Assembly (NCBI GenBank): GCA_020725465.1
Contig: DYEY01000054.1
Span: 35,164 to 99,163 of the forward strand
Origin: Dethiobacter sp.
Lineage (GTDB): Bacteria; Bacillota; Dethiobacteria; Dethiobacterales; Dethiobacteraceae
Direction: 5' to 3'
Length of the DNA: 64,000 nt
The translations under genes were made by a program, and so were the position numbers. Position 1 is the stretch's first letter. Each line of letters opens with the position of its first letter. The notes beneath the pieces were generated by a model that was given only the letters and a program-made list of their open reading frames with translations, made no database searches and was not told where the DNA came from. Below, in pieces: positions 28,040 through 36,425 of the stretch.

Positions 28040-28654
28040 ATGTTCCGTGCCTGCCAATACGACGTACTCTCCCGGTTGTTCTCTGACCAGAGCGACAGCA
28101 AAGATATTGAGGCTTACCTGGGATATCTTGCACCGCCGTCCAGCGAACATGACAGCGCAGCTGCGGCTTTTTCCCGCCAGCTCAGGCTGTGGCTAAATTC
28201 AAAAGAGCCTGATCACCTTTTGCGCACCGAGTACGCCAGGCTGTTTATAATGCCAGGAGGAATCCGTCCCTACGAATCGGTTTATCGCGGCAAAGTCCCG
28301 TTGCTTATGCAAGAACCATGGTTAGAGGCAAAGCAATTCTACCGGAGGTGTGGCCTGAAGCTGGAAAATCCGTCACGACATCCGGAAGATCATATTTCAT
28401 CAGAATTGGCGTTCATGCTCTACCTGATCGAGATGGGTAACCGGAAAGCAGAAGAAAAAGCCTTTTTCAGACAGCACATTGACTGCTGGGTGCCACAGAT
28501 GCTGGAAGATATTAAAAAGCACACTCATGCCCATTTTTTCAAAGATGTAGCAAATTTCGGCCGCGCATTTCTGGAAAGCGAGCGTGAATATTTAAGCGGT
28601 GATAACAAAGATACGTTATTCCCGCCAGCACAATTACAGGGGAGTGATAAATAA
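28040..28654 (+). CDS. TorD/DmsD-family molybdoenzyme chaperone
   Basis: A 204-residue all-alpha protein of the TorD family, which holds an apo-molybdoenzyme until cofactor insertion and proofreads its Tat signal. Family marks are LRTEYARLFIMPGG, YESVYRG and the PEDHISSELAFMLYL segment. The start is the ATG at 28040 (MFRACQYD), with GGGAG upstream; a TTG 24 codons earlier lacks one. It directly precedes the Tat-tagged molybdoprotein, its evident client. Confidence 0.92.
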   Translation: MFRACQYDVLSRLFSDQSDSKDIEAYLGYLAPPSSEHDSAAAAFSRQLRLWLNSKEPDHLLRTEYARLFIMPGGIRPYESVYRGKVPLLMQEPWLEAKQFYRRCGLKLENPSRHPEDHISSELAFMLYLIEMGNRKAEEKAFFRQHIDCWVPQMLEDIKKHTHAHFFKDVANFGRAFLESEREYLSGDNKDTLFPPAQLQGSDK

Positions 28655-28655
28655 A

Positions 28656-30995
28656 ATGAAGGCAGAAAAATTTAAAATTAAACGCCGCACTTTTATGAAA
28701 CTGGCACTGGGAACCGGCGCTGCTTTAAGCACCGGCCTGTCAGTTCCCAGGTTTGTGGAGGCTACTGATGAAATAGTTGAAGACTCTGAGAGGGAGGTTT
28801 TTACCTACTGCGCGGTTTGCAGCGGCGGATGCTCCATGAAAGCTTATGTCAAGTACGGGCGCGTGGTACACCTGGAAGGGAACCCGTATGACCTGGCGGC
28901 CGGCAACCCATATAACCCCAAAGAAGGTGGACGGCTCTGTGTAAAAGGTTACAATGCAATACGCACATTGTACGACCCCGACCGGCTTAAATATCCTTTG
29001 AAGCGAACCAATCCCAATAAAGGCATTGATGAAGATCCCGGTTTTGTACGAATCACCTGGGAAGAAGCCATTAAGGAAGCTGCGGCCAAATTCAATCAGT
29101 CCATCAAACAGTTCGGGCCGGAATCAATGCTGTTAATCAGCCGCAGTAATGACTTTTTAGTACGGCTAGGCAAAGCCATCGGCACTCCCAACTTTATCGC
29201 CCATCAGAGCACCTGTTTTACCACCCAGCAGGCAGCCTGGGCGGGGATGGTGATGGGTAGTGGCAGGCCCTGGACATATGATCTGGAAAATTCCCGGTAT
29301 ATCCTGTGCTTTGGGTTTGACGGACTGGGCAAATCAAAAAACCAACATGTGCGCAACATAACCAAGGCCCTGTCAAGAGGAGCAAAATTGGTAGTACTCG
29401 ACCCATACAAATCCATAACGGCGGCACAGGCACATCGCTGGCTCCCTATACGTCCAGGGTACGACTTGGCTTTCTGCCTGGCTATGATTTATGTTATCCT
29501 GACGGAGAAGCTGTACAACCAGGAATTCGTGGAAAAGTACACCCAAGGGCTGGAGCAGTTGCAAGACCATATTTTAGCTCAAAAATACACCCCGGAATGG
29601 GCAGCAGACCTGATCAACACACCGGAAATCACTGCCGACACCATTCGGGAGATAGCCCGTGAGTTTGCTGATCCGGCTAATCAACCTGCCCATATCCCCA
29701 GTCACAAGCGAGATGCGGCAGGCCCAAACTACAGCAACAGCACCAAACTGGCACAAGCCCAGATTACACTGAACGCCCTGGTGGGAACCATCGATCGCCG
29801 TGGGGGTACGATTCTGCCACGCAACCCCAGGTTCCCTTCCTTTGACAACATGTTTCCGCTTAAAGAAGGGTTGTCTTTCCCTACACCAAACAGGAAGCGT
29901 ATAGACAACTGGGAGGATAGAGGACGTTTTGTCGGTAGCATCCATGGTAACTTTGCAACTTTGCCTTACGGCATTCTTAACGAAACCCCCTATGCAGCTA
30001 AAACAGCATTGGTACGGGGGTACAACCCGCTCTCTTTCCCAGACCACAAACTGATGATACAGGCTTTTGCCAAACTTGATTTTATGCTTTGCTTCGAGAT
30101 CTATCCCTCGGAGATGGCCTGGCTGTCTGATATCGTCCTGCCTGAGCCGCACTGGCTTGAGATCTCCGGTCTGGGGGTCAGGGACTATCACAGCCTCTAC
30201 CCCATGATTGCTATCCGCCAGCCGGTAGTGCCACAGTTGTATGAGGAGTGCAAAGGTTTTAGCGGTGTGATTGTTGATTTGGCCAAAGAAATGGGCTATG
30301 GCGATTATTTCCTGGATACCTCTGAAGGAGGTTCCGGATATATTTCGGGCAGCAAAGTACAAAATAAACAAATGCAGTCTGTGGGCAGTTCCCTGAATGA
30401 ATTGCGAAACAGCCCCACCGGCGTTTGGCAGCCACCTGATCCTGAAGACCGCAAATTTAAGCCGCAGGAGATCTTCGGCACACCCAGCGGAAAAATTGAA
30501 TTCTACTCCACCCTGTTTGCAGAAAACGGTTTTGATCCCCTTCCCAAATGGCAGCCAAGGCGGGAAGACATTTCGGATGAATACCCGTTTTACATGGTAA
30601 TCAGCCGACCACCGATGCACAAGATGACTCAAACCCAAAACAATGTCCTGGCACTGGAAACGTATCCCGAAAATGCAGCGGTGATAAATGTTTCTACCGG
30701 GAAAAGGTTAGGTGTCAGAGACGGTGATGAGGTCTATGTGGAGTCACGCGGTGACGGCAACGTGAAACGGAAAATCAAATTAAAAGCCAAACTGATTGAA
30801 GGAATTCGTCCGGACACTGTCATGATATATCACGGTTTCGGCCGTTACAGCAATCTGCTCACCCAGGCTTTCGGCCGTGGGGCCAATGATGGCGACCTGA
30901 TCCCCAGCATGAGTTTTAATGAGATGAAAAATCTCAATGACCCAGGAATGGGAGCCTGTATGCAGGATTTTGCAGTGAAGATTTATAGGGCCTGA
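28656..30995 (+). CDS. Tat-exported molybdopterin oxidoreductase, polysulfide/thiosulfate reductase-like
   Basis: A 779-residue DMSO-reductase-family catalytic subunit. The Tat signal KRRTFMK is at residues 9-15. A [4Fe-4S] site is formed by Cys52, 55, 59 and 95 (CAVCSGGC and LCVKG). Cys187, in HQSTCFTT, matches the molybdenum ligand of PsrA/PhsA-type enzymes. C-terminal cofactor-binding segments include FGTPSGKIEFYS and PFYMVISRPP. Closest by pattern are polysulfide, thiosulfate or related sulfur/arsenic oxidoreductases, but the substrate cannot be told. The ATG at 28656 follows AGGGGAGTGAT. It works with the ferredoxin subunit downstream and probably RnfCD. Confidence 0.9.
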   Translation: MKAEKFKIKRRTFMKLALGTGAALSTGLSVPRFVEATDEIVEDSEREVFTYCAVCSGGCSMKAYVKYGRVVHLEGNPYDLAAGNPYNPKEGGRLCVKGYNAIRTLYDPDRLKYPLKRTNPNKGIDEDPGFVRITWEEAIKEAAAKFNQSIKQFGPESMLLISRSNDFLVRLGKAIGTPNFIAHQSTCFTTQQAAWAGMVMGSGRPWTYDLENSRYILCFGFDGLGKSKNQHVRNITKALSRGAKLVVLDPYKSITAAQAHRWLPIRPGYDLAFCLAMIYVILTEKLYNQEFVEKYTQGLEQLQDHILAQKYTPEWAADLINTPEITADTIREIAREFADPANQPAHIPSHKRDAAGPNYSNSTKLAQAQITLNALVGTIDRRGGTILPRNPRFPSFDNMFPLKEGLSFPTPNRKRIDNWEDRGRFVGSIHGNFATLPYGILNETPYAAKTALVRGYNPLSFPDHKLMIQAFAKLDFMLCFEIYPSEMAWLSDIVLPEPHWLEISGLGVRDYHSLYPMIAIRQPVVPQLYEECKGFSGVIVDLAKEMGYGDYFLDTSEGGSGYISGSKVQNKQMQSVGSSLNELRNSPTGVWQPPDPEDRKFKPQEIFGTPSGKIEFYSTLFAENGFDPLPKWQPRREDISDEYPFYMVISRPPMHKMTQTQNNVLALETYPENAAVINVSTGKRLGVRDGDEVYVESRGDGNVKRKIKLKAKLIEGIRPDTVMIYHGFGRYSNLLTQAFGRGANDGDLIPSMSFNEMKNLNDPGMGACMQDFAVKIYRA

Positions 30996-31026
30996 CGTTA
31001 AAGACTGAAAGGGAGGATTATTAAAC

Positions 31027-31764
31027 ATGGCAATTGCGGATTTCGCGATGATGATTGACCAGTCCATATGTGTAAACTGCGAAGCCTGCACCCTGGTATG
31101 CAAACAGATTTATGGCACCACAAAAGGAATATTCCGTACCAAGATTTATGTCCATGAAAGCGGTTTTTACCCCGAAGTTACAACCACATTCCAAAAAAAG
31201 GCCTGCATGCATTGTACTGAGGCGCAATGCGTCATGGCCTGCCCCACCGGCGCTTGCCATAAGACTGCCGACGGGCTTACTGTTATTGATGAACGTACCT
31301 GTATTCTTTGCAACTACTGTGCCGGTAACTGCCCCTTCGGGGTAATTACCTACGACCGTACCAAATCAATCATGGAAAAATGCTCTTTGTGCAATAGCCG
31401 GGTAGAAAAAGGGCTTGTTCCTTTCTGTGCCAGTGTATGTACACCCAAAGCCATTTCTTTCGGTGCACGGGCGAGTCTTATTGCCGATGGCAAAAGAAGG
31501 GTCAATATGCTCAAAGAACAGGGCTACCGGGAGGCAAGCCTCTATGGTGTGAATGAGTTGGGCGGACTGCGGGTATTGATGGTACTGCAGCATAGCCCGG
31601 ATAAGTACGGACTGCCGGTAAATCCACAGGTCAGGATTGGTACGAGAATATGGAAGCACCTGTTATCCCCCTACGGTGGTGTAGCAGCTCTGGCAGCCAT
31701 TGGAGGTCTAATGTACAACTATGTAAACAGTAAAAGAAGGATGTACAATGAAGAGGATCAGTAG
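31027..31764 (+). CDS. Four-cluster ferredoxin subunit of the molybdoenzyme, membrane-tethered
   Basis: A 245-residue PsrB/FdhB-like electron-transfer subunit. Four cysteine groups (CVNCEACTLVC, CMHCTEAQCVMACP, CILCNYCAGNCPFG, CSLCNSR with FCASVC) would hold four [4Fe-4S] clusters. A C-terminal helix (about 213-232) resembles the FdnH membrane anchor. No signal peptide is seen, so it should be exported with its Tat-tagged partner. The usual NrfD- or cytochrome-type membrane subunit is absent; RnfD is the only polytopic partner. It ends the operon. Confidence 0.93.
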   Translation: MAIADFAMMIDQSICVNCEACTLVCKQIYGTTKGIFRTKIYVHESGFYPEVTTTFQKKACMHCTEAQCVMACPTGACHKTADGLTVIDERTCILCNYCAGNCPFGVITYDRTKSIMEKCSLCNSRVEKGLVPFCASVCTPKAISFGARASLIADGKRRVNMLKEQGYREASLYGVNELGGLRVLMVLQHSPDKYGLPVNPQVRIGTRIWKHLLSPYGGVAALAAIGGLMYNYVNSKRRMYNEEDQ

Positions 31765-31791
31765 GTAAATCCAAATTTAAGGTGCGAGACA

Positions 31792-31828
31792 AGATACGGT
31801 TACGGGAAACCATCCCGTAGCCGTATCT
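31792..31828 (+). terminator. Long hairpin after the molybdoenzyme operon
   Basis: AGATACGGTTACGGGA pairs with TCCCGTAGCCGTATCT (15 of 16 Watson-Crick plus one wobble) around a five-base loop, 27 bases past the stop. Only TATTT follows, so it may be an mRNA-stabilising or weak terminator hairpin. Confidence 0.6.
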
Positions 31829-31834
31829 TATTTG

Positions 31835-31962
31835 GCAGATTCCCCCATACGCTATTTATGCCCAGTTTAATTCTGTGGAACCTCTTCCCAGAGGTTTTGG
31901 ATTCCATTGCTAAGCCCATAGCGGACTTTCACCGTCAAGCACCGCCCATACCGGGCACATTT
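31835..31962 (-). mobile_element. Possible 5' remnant of a group II intron
   Basis: Read on the minus strand, TGTGCCCGGTATGGGCGG, then GACGGTGAAAGTCCGC and TATGGGCTTAGC resemble the 5' end and domain I of bacterial group II introns, which begin GUGUGCCCGG and carry GGUGAAAGUCC. A clean hairpin AACCTCT/AGAGGTT follows at 31879-31896. No reverse transcriptase or 3' domains V/VI are present, so it would be a fragment. Judgement is from memory of intron sequences. Confidence 0.4.
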
Positions 31963-31988
31963 AAAAAGGCTGCGCCTGCAGCCTTTTT
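31963..31988. terminator. Bidirectional intrinsic terminator
   Basis: A perfect 11-base stem, AAAAAGGCTGC with GCAGCCTTTTT around a four-base loop, separates the plus-strand molybdoenzyme operon from the minus-strand FtsH-like gene and can work both ways. Confidence 0.9.
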
Positions 31989-32001
31989 CAGGGTTTTCCC
32001 G

Positions 32002-33489
32002 TCAGACGGCCTCCCGGAATCCTTCGCAGAGGCGACGGCGTAAAAACTCTCCGGATATCTTCTCCTGGGTCACCAGGATGTCTGCCAGCTCTTTAAGAAG
32101 AGCCAGGCGGTTATTGATCAGTTCACTGACACGCTCTTCCTGTATGGAAATCAGCTTGCGCACCACCCGGTGCAGGAGAGAACGGGGCAGATCTTCCAGC
32201 AACACCACCCCGAGCGGCGACATGCCCCCGGCGATTATCCTCTTGGCATCTTCCACCGCTTTTTTAAAGTCATTGGCAGCGCCGGTGGACCTGTCACCCA
32301 GGACCAGTTCCTCCGCCACCGCACCGCCCAGGCTGACGGCAATCTGAATTTCCAGGTGCTCCCTGGTATAAAGATAGCTGTCCTTTTGCGGGGACTGGCG
32401 CATATAACCAAGCGCTTTGCCGCGCGAGGTGGTGGTAATGACGGATACCGAACCGGGGTTCAGTTCTTCGCTGACAATGGCATGTCCCATCTCGTGCACC
32501 GCCACCCGCCATAGCTCCTCCCGGTCAGGCCGGCGATCCAGCCTCTCTCCCATGATAACCTTGTCCACCGCTTCATTGAAGAAACGCATACTGATGGTCT
32601 CCGCATTTTCACGCATGGCCAGAATCGCGGCTTCATTGGCCAGGCTCTCCAGGTGGGCGCCAGAAAAGCCGAATGTATCCCTGGCCAGTTTTTCCAGGTC
32701 CACCTCCGGATCCAGCGGCTTATTTTCGGTATGCAGTTTCAGAATTTCCAGGCGGGCTTCCAGGTCAGGCAGGTCTACCTGGACAATACGGTCAAAACGA
32801 CCCGGCCTGACCAGCGCCCCGTCCAGCATGTCGGCACGGTTGGTGGCGCCAATCAGCAGCGTCCGCACCCGGTCATCCAGCGACATACCGTCCATTTCCA
32901 CCAGCAGCTGGTTGAGTGTCTGGTCGTATTCCAGGTGTGAGGAATGGGAACCGCGTTTGCCTCCCAGTATTTCTATCTCGTCAATAAAAATAATGGCGCT
33001 TTTCTTTTTCTCTTTCAGGGCCAGGCTCTTTGCTTTTTCAAACAGCTGCCTCACCCTCTGGGCGCCCACACCGGCATACATTTCTATGAATTCGCTTCCC
33101 GAGGCGGCGAGGAACACCGACTCGGTATACTTGGCAGCCGCCTTGGCCAGCAGTGTTTTGCCGGTACCGGGCGGACCCACCAGCAATATGCCCTTCAGGG
33201 GTCTGATGCCAAGCTTGGCTACCTGCTCCGGGTGGCGTATAAAATCGAGCGCTTCCAGCAGCTCTTTTTTGGCTGTCTGCTGGCCACCGATCCTGGTGAA
33301 ATCGACCAGGCCGGTGCTCTTACCCGGCTCAACCACAGCAAATTTTTTACCTGCTCCTTTGAGACCGGCAAAATGGTAGAGCAGCAGCAGAAGACCGCCG
33401 AATACAACCAGGGGCGCCACGTTGACTCCCTGCCAGACCAGCACAGCCAGCACTGCCGCCGCCGCACCGGATGCCGCCTCCTTAATCAT
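32002..33489 (-). CDS. FtsH-like AAA+ metalloprotease lacking the extracytoplasmic domain
   Basis: A 495-residue protease. Two hydrophobic stretches at about 9-20 and 27-42 form a short membrane hairpin with no periplasmic-type domain between them, unlike true FtsH (about 600-650 residues). The AAA+ module has Walker A GPPGTGKT (105-112), Walker B IIFIDE (166-171) and the SRH region around TNRADMLD. The zinc-protease site HEMGH is at 332-336, and NDF supplies the third ligand. It appears catalytically complete. It overlaps its upstream partner by four bases. A sporulation or quality-control role is only a guess. Confidence 0.88.
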   Translation of the reverse strand: MIKEAASGAAAAVLAVLVWQGVNVAPLVVFGGLLLLLYHFAGLKGAGKKFAVVEPGKSTGLVDFTRIGGQQTAKKELLEALDFIRHPEQVAKLGIRPLKGILLVGPPGTGKTLLAKAAAKYTESVFLAASGSEFIEMYAGVGAQRVRQLFEKAKSLALKEKKKSAIIFIDEIEILGGKRGSHSSHLEYDQTLNQLLVEMDGMSLDDRVRTLLIGATNRADMLDGALVRPGRFDRIVQVDLPDLEARLEILKLHTENKPLDPEVDLEKLARDTFGFSGAHLESLANEAAILAMRENAETISMRFFNEAVDKVIMGERLDRRPDREELWRVAVHEMGHAIVSEELNPGSVSVITTTSRGKALGYMRQSPQKDSYLYTREHLEIQIAVSLGGAVAEELVLGDRSTGAANDFKKAVEDAKRIIAGGMSPLGVVLLEDLPRSLLHRVVRKLISIQEERVSELINNRLALLKELADILVTQEKISGEFLRRRLCEGFREAV

Positions 33490-34022
33490 GCCCGCTGCTC
33501 TCCTTTCACGTCCCTGGTTTCTCTTTCAATAACCGCATACAGGTAGCTGTCGCCACGGCGGACCTGAAAATAGATATTTTCAGCTGTGACCACAACCCTG
33601 TGTTCGGCGATGCCAAGGCCTTCCAGCTTTTCCGTCACCTGGAGTCCCATCTCGGTAAAATTCCCCCGCTGTGCCGCTTCATAAAGGGCGAGGTGAATTG
33701 TATAGTAGGCATCCTCCAGTACCGCATCACGCCTGTCTTCCAGTTCCAGGCGGTATCTCCGGTGCCCCAGCGTTTTTTCAATTTCCTGTACCAGCAGCCT
33801 GTGGGTGAATGCCAGGTCATCCACATAGCCTAACCTGACTGAAACGGTCATTGTACTGCCGTTTCTGGCAAGCATGACGGACTCCACCGCTGCCAGCCCG
33901 CTCAGCTTTCTTTGCAACGGTTCGTTCACCAGCTGCCGCTGCCTGAAGTGAATAACCCCCACAGACAGCGCCAGGGTCAGCAAAAAAGCCAGCATGGCCA
34001 CTGGCCACCTGAATTTCTTCAT
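33486..34022 (-). CDS. Membrane-anchored protein of unknown function, partner of the FtsH-like protease
   Basis: A 178-residue protein with an uncleaved signal-anchor helix (about 7-25) and a soluble alpha/beta domain outside the membrane. I recognise no family. It is translationally coupled to the FtsH-like gene through an ATGA overlap, so it may be an adaptor or supply the extracytoplasmic part that protease lacks. A TATAAT (34061-34066, minus strand) and the palindrome GTTTATGTAAAC lie about 30 bases upstream of the start. Confidence 0.75.
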   Translation of the reverse strand: MKKFRWPVAMLAFLLTLALSVGVIHFRQRQLVNEPLQRKLSGLAAVESVMLARNGSTMTVSVRLGYVDDLAFTHRLLVQEIEKTLGHRRYRLELEDRRDAVLEDAYYTIHLALYEAAQRGNFTEMGLQVTEKLEGLGIAEHRVVVTAENIYFQVRRGDSYLYAVIERETRDVKGEQRA

Positions 34023-34060
34023 TAAATCGCCCTTTCTGACGGGGGGAAGTTTACATAAAC

Positions 34061-34066
34061 ATTATA
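34061..34066 (-). promoter_or_regulatory. Probable -10 element before the FtsH-like operon
   Basis: A perfect TATAAT on the minus strand, about 40 bases from the start codon at 34022, sits next to GTTTATGTAAAC, which has 5-base inverted arms. No convincing -35 is seen, so either a regulator or another sigma factor may act here. Confidence 0.4.
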
Positions 34067-34123
34067 ACACAGCCACAGCCCGCAATCCACCTGGAAAAAG
34101 TGCCAATATTACGGCTGAAACGC

Positions 34124-35449
34124 CTATAGGATTTCAGCCAGCAGGTCCTGACCGCAGCTGCCGGTAATGCGCACCTCCACCAGTCTGCCCGGCGGTTGGT
34201 GCCTGCCGCTTATCCGCACGTAACCATCCACTTCCGGCGCATGTCCTTCGCTTCTGGCCAGTGTGACACCCGGATCCTGAGCCGATGGCCCGTCTATCAG
34301 CACGGTCATAATTTTTCCAAGCAGCGACCTGTTGTGCTCCTCCATCACCCTGCTCTGAACCGACAGCGCCTGCTCCAGGCGTCTTTGCTTTATACTTTCC
34401 GGCACCTGCCGCCGGAAAGTAGCGGCCCGTGTCCCTTCCTCCCGGGAATAGGTGAAAAACCCCACCCTCTCCAGTCGCGCCTCCGCCAGGAAAGAAAGCA
34501 GGTTCCCGAACGCCTCCTCTCCCTCACCGGGAAAGCCGATAATAAACGACGAGCGCAGCACTATGCCCGGTATCTCCCGGCGCAGGCCGGACAACATTGC
34601 CAGCATGTCCTCCATGGTCAGGCGACGCCCCATTCTGGCCAGAATCCTGTTGTCGGCGTGCTGGAGCGGCAGATCCAGGTAGTTGCACACTTTCGGTTCG
34701 GCGGCAATGACGGCGGCCAGGTTTTTGTCCACCCGTTCAGGATAAGCATAAAGCAGGCGGATCCAGGTGATACCCTGAAGCTTTGCCAGTTCTTTCAAAA
34801 GGGGCGCCAGTTCCCGTTTTCCGGTCAGATCGGTGCCGTAAAGAGTAATGTCCTGAGCCACCAGGTTCAGCTCCCGTACACCCTGTGCCGCCAGCTTTTC
34901 CGCTTCCGCCAGCACCGCCGGCAGTGGCCTGCTGCGATAAGGGCCGCGGATGGAGGGTATGGCACAGTAACTGCAGTTGTTGTCACAGCCCTCCGCCACC
35001 TTCAGGTAAGCGGTATGTCCTGGGGTGGAAAGGAGCCGGGGAGCGTCCTCCGGCGCCGGGTTCTCTCTCCTGATATATACCGGCCTTTCACCCTGGAGGG
35101 AGCGCTTTATGGCTGCCGCTATGGCGCCGGTGTCACCGGTACCCACCAGGCCGTCCAGTTCCGGCATCAAAAAGAGCAATTCGTCTCCGTAGCGCTGGGA
35201 AAGGCAGCCGGCGGCCAAAAGCAGCCGGCACTTTTTTTTCTTCAGCTCCGCCAGCTCCAGGATGGTATTTATGGATTCCTCCCTGGCGACGTCAATGAAA
35301 CCGCAGGTGTTTACCACCACCACGTCGGCCTGCTTGGGGTCCGTGGTCAGGGAAAAACCCTCCTGTTTTAAAAGCCCCAGCATCACTTCGCTGTCCACCA
35401 GGTTTTTGGCGCAACCCAGTGATACCAGCGACACCGTTATCTCTTCCAT
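34124..35449 (-). CDS. rimO: Ribosomal protein S12 methylthiotransferase RimO
   Basis: This 441-residue radical SAM enzyme methylthiolates Asp88 of S12. The N-terminal UPF0004 domain carries cluster Cys residues in LGCAKNLVDSE, NTCGFID and AAGCLSQRY; the radical SAM motif is CDNNCSYC; a TRAM domain ends the protein. The start is the ATG at 35449 (MEEITVS), with GGAGG eight bases upstream. Intact family member of normal length. Confidence 0.96.
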   Translation of the reverse strand: MEEITVSLVSLGCAKNLVDSEVMLGLLKQEGFSLTTDPKQADVVVVNTCGFIDVAREESINTILELAELKKKKCRLLLAAGCLSQRYGDELLFLMPELDGLVGTGDTGAIAAAIKRSLQGERPVYIRRENPAPEDAPRLLSTPGHTAYLKVAEGCDNNCSYCAIPSIRGPYRSRPLPAVLAEAEKLAAQGVRELNLVAQDITLYGTDLTGKRELAPLLKELAKLQGITWIRLLYAYPERVDKNLAAVIAAEPKVCNYLDLPLQHADNRILARMGRRLTMEDMLAMLSGLRREIPGIVLRSSFIIGFPGEGEEAFGNLLSFLAEARLERVGFFTYSREEGTRAATFRRQVPESIKQRRLEQALSVQSRVMEEHNRSLLGKIMTVLIDGPSAQDPGVTLARSEGHAPEVDGYVRISGRHQPPGRLVEVRITGSCGQDLLAEIL

Positions 35450-35514
35450 AGGCGAAACCTCCAACTGACCTGTCCTGAAAAGTATAGCCCAAGCCGCGTG
35501 CCCTGTCAAAACCT

Positions 35515-35544
35515 TTTTAAAATCAAAAGCGCCGTTTAAGGCGC
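35515..35544 (-). terminator. Intrinsic terminator of the AAA-VWA pair
   Basis: Stem GCGCC/GGCGC around a six-base loop overlaps the stop codon of the VWA gene, followed on the minus strand by TTTTGATTTT. Confidence 0.7.
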
Positions 35545-36351
35545 ATCGTTGGCCGGCCTGGCCCTGGTCTTTTCTTTTCTGGTAATAGCCGCCATTTCCC
35601 GGTGATCCAGGTCGTCCACGATATAAAGAGAAGCATCTGCTTCCGCTGCCAGTTTTTCCAGGAAAAAACGTTGCGGTTCCAGGCCGATGCAGATGAAGCG
35701 AATACCTGCTTTGGCCGCCAGCCCGGCTGCCTCTATGGCGTCCTGATAGGGGTCCCTGTTGCCGCCGGCCCAGGTGGGCAAACCGTCGGTTATCAGTATC
35801 AGCAGATGTTTTTTCCCCCTGCGCCCGGCCAGGTATTTTGTCGCCAGGCGGATGCCGTCGCCAAGCGGTGTCAGTCCGGCGGCCACCATGGCGGAAAGGC
35901 CGTTTTTCACCCTGGAGGTGTTACGGGTAGCCGCCACCTTCACCTGCACGTCGCCCTCCTGGAAGGTGACCAGGGAAAGGGGTTCGTACATCTGTTTCGC
36001 CAGCTGGTCCGCCAGCATTTTTACCTCGTTTATTCTTTTGCCGTTCATGCTGCCGCTGGTATCCAGCAGCAGGCAGACTTCCATGGGAGGGGCGCCCTGG
36101 CGGCGGTAGACGCGCAGGTCCTCCGGCCTTACACCAAAACCCCTGCCGGGGTTTTCCAGGCGCCTGGCGGCGGCGGTGACCATAGTCTCCGCCACGGCGA
36201 TGCCGATGGCGGGTTCACCATCCCGGACCGCTGCTTCCCGTCCGGGCAGATCTCCGCCCATGTCCCTGGAACGCCTGATTTGCCTGTACCGTAAGCTGCG
36301 CAGGCTTTTGTTCCAGTCTTTCTGCTGGAGTCGCCGGATTTCCCTTTCCAC
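35536..36351 (-). CDS. Von Willebrand factor A-domain protein (BchD/CoxE-like)
   Basis: A 271-residue protein with a VWA domain from about residue 90. Its MIDAS metal site DTSGSMNGKR is intact, with TPLGDGI and ITDGLPTW as the other MIDAS loops. The N-terminal 80 residues are basic and charged. Such proteins pair with MoxR/ChlI-type AAA+ ATPases as metal-insertion or remodelling machines. The start is the GTG at 36351, with GGGTGAG nearby, about 75 bases after the ATPase stop, so the two form an operon. Client unknown. Confidence 0.85.
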   Translation of the reverse strand: MEREIRRLQQKDWNKSLRSLRYRQIRRSRDMGGDLPGREAAVRDGEPAIGIAVAETMVTAAARRLENPGRGFGVRPEDLRVYRRQGAPPMEVCLLLDTSGSMNGKRINEVKMLADQLAKQMYEPLSLVTFQEGDVQVKVAATRNTSRVKNGLSAMVAAGLTPLGDGIRLATKYLAGRRGKKHLLILITDGLPTWAGGNRDPYQDAIEAAGLAAKAGIRFICIGLEPQRFFLEKLAAEADASLYIVDDLDHREMAAITRKEKTRARPANDAP

Positions 36352-36425
36352 CTCACCCAGTTCCGCCTCTTCACCCGTCGCCGTTGTTTCCGGCTGTTCG
36401 CCAACGCCCGGTTGTCCGGCCCTGG

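Noticed and set aside
27968..28040. TTG start 24 codons upstream for the TorD-type chaperone
   Set aside because: No ribosome site precedes it, whereas the ATG at 28040 has one and fits the family's N-terminus.
31858..32043. A 61-codon plus-strand frame after the molybdoenzyme operon
   Set aside because: It runs through the intron-like remnant and the bidirectional terminator into the FtsH-like gene; no ribosome site or similarity.
34196..35371. A 391-codon plus-strand frame opposite rimO
   Set aside because: RimO on the minus strand is unmistakable; the antisense product is low-complexity with no start signal.
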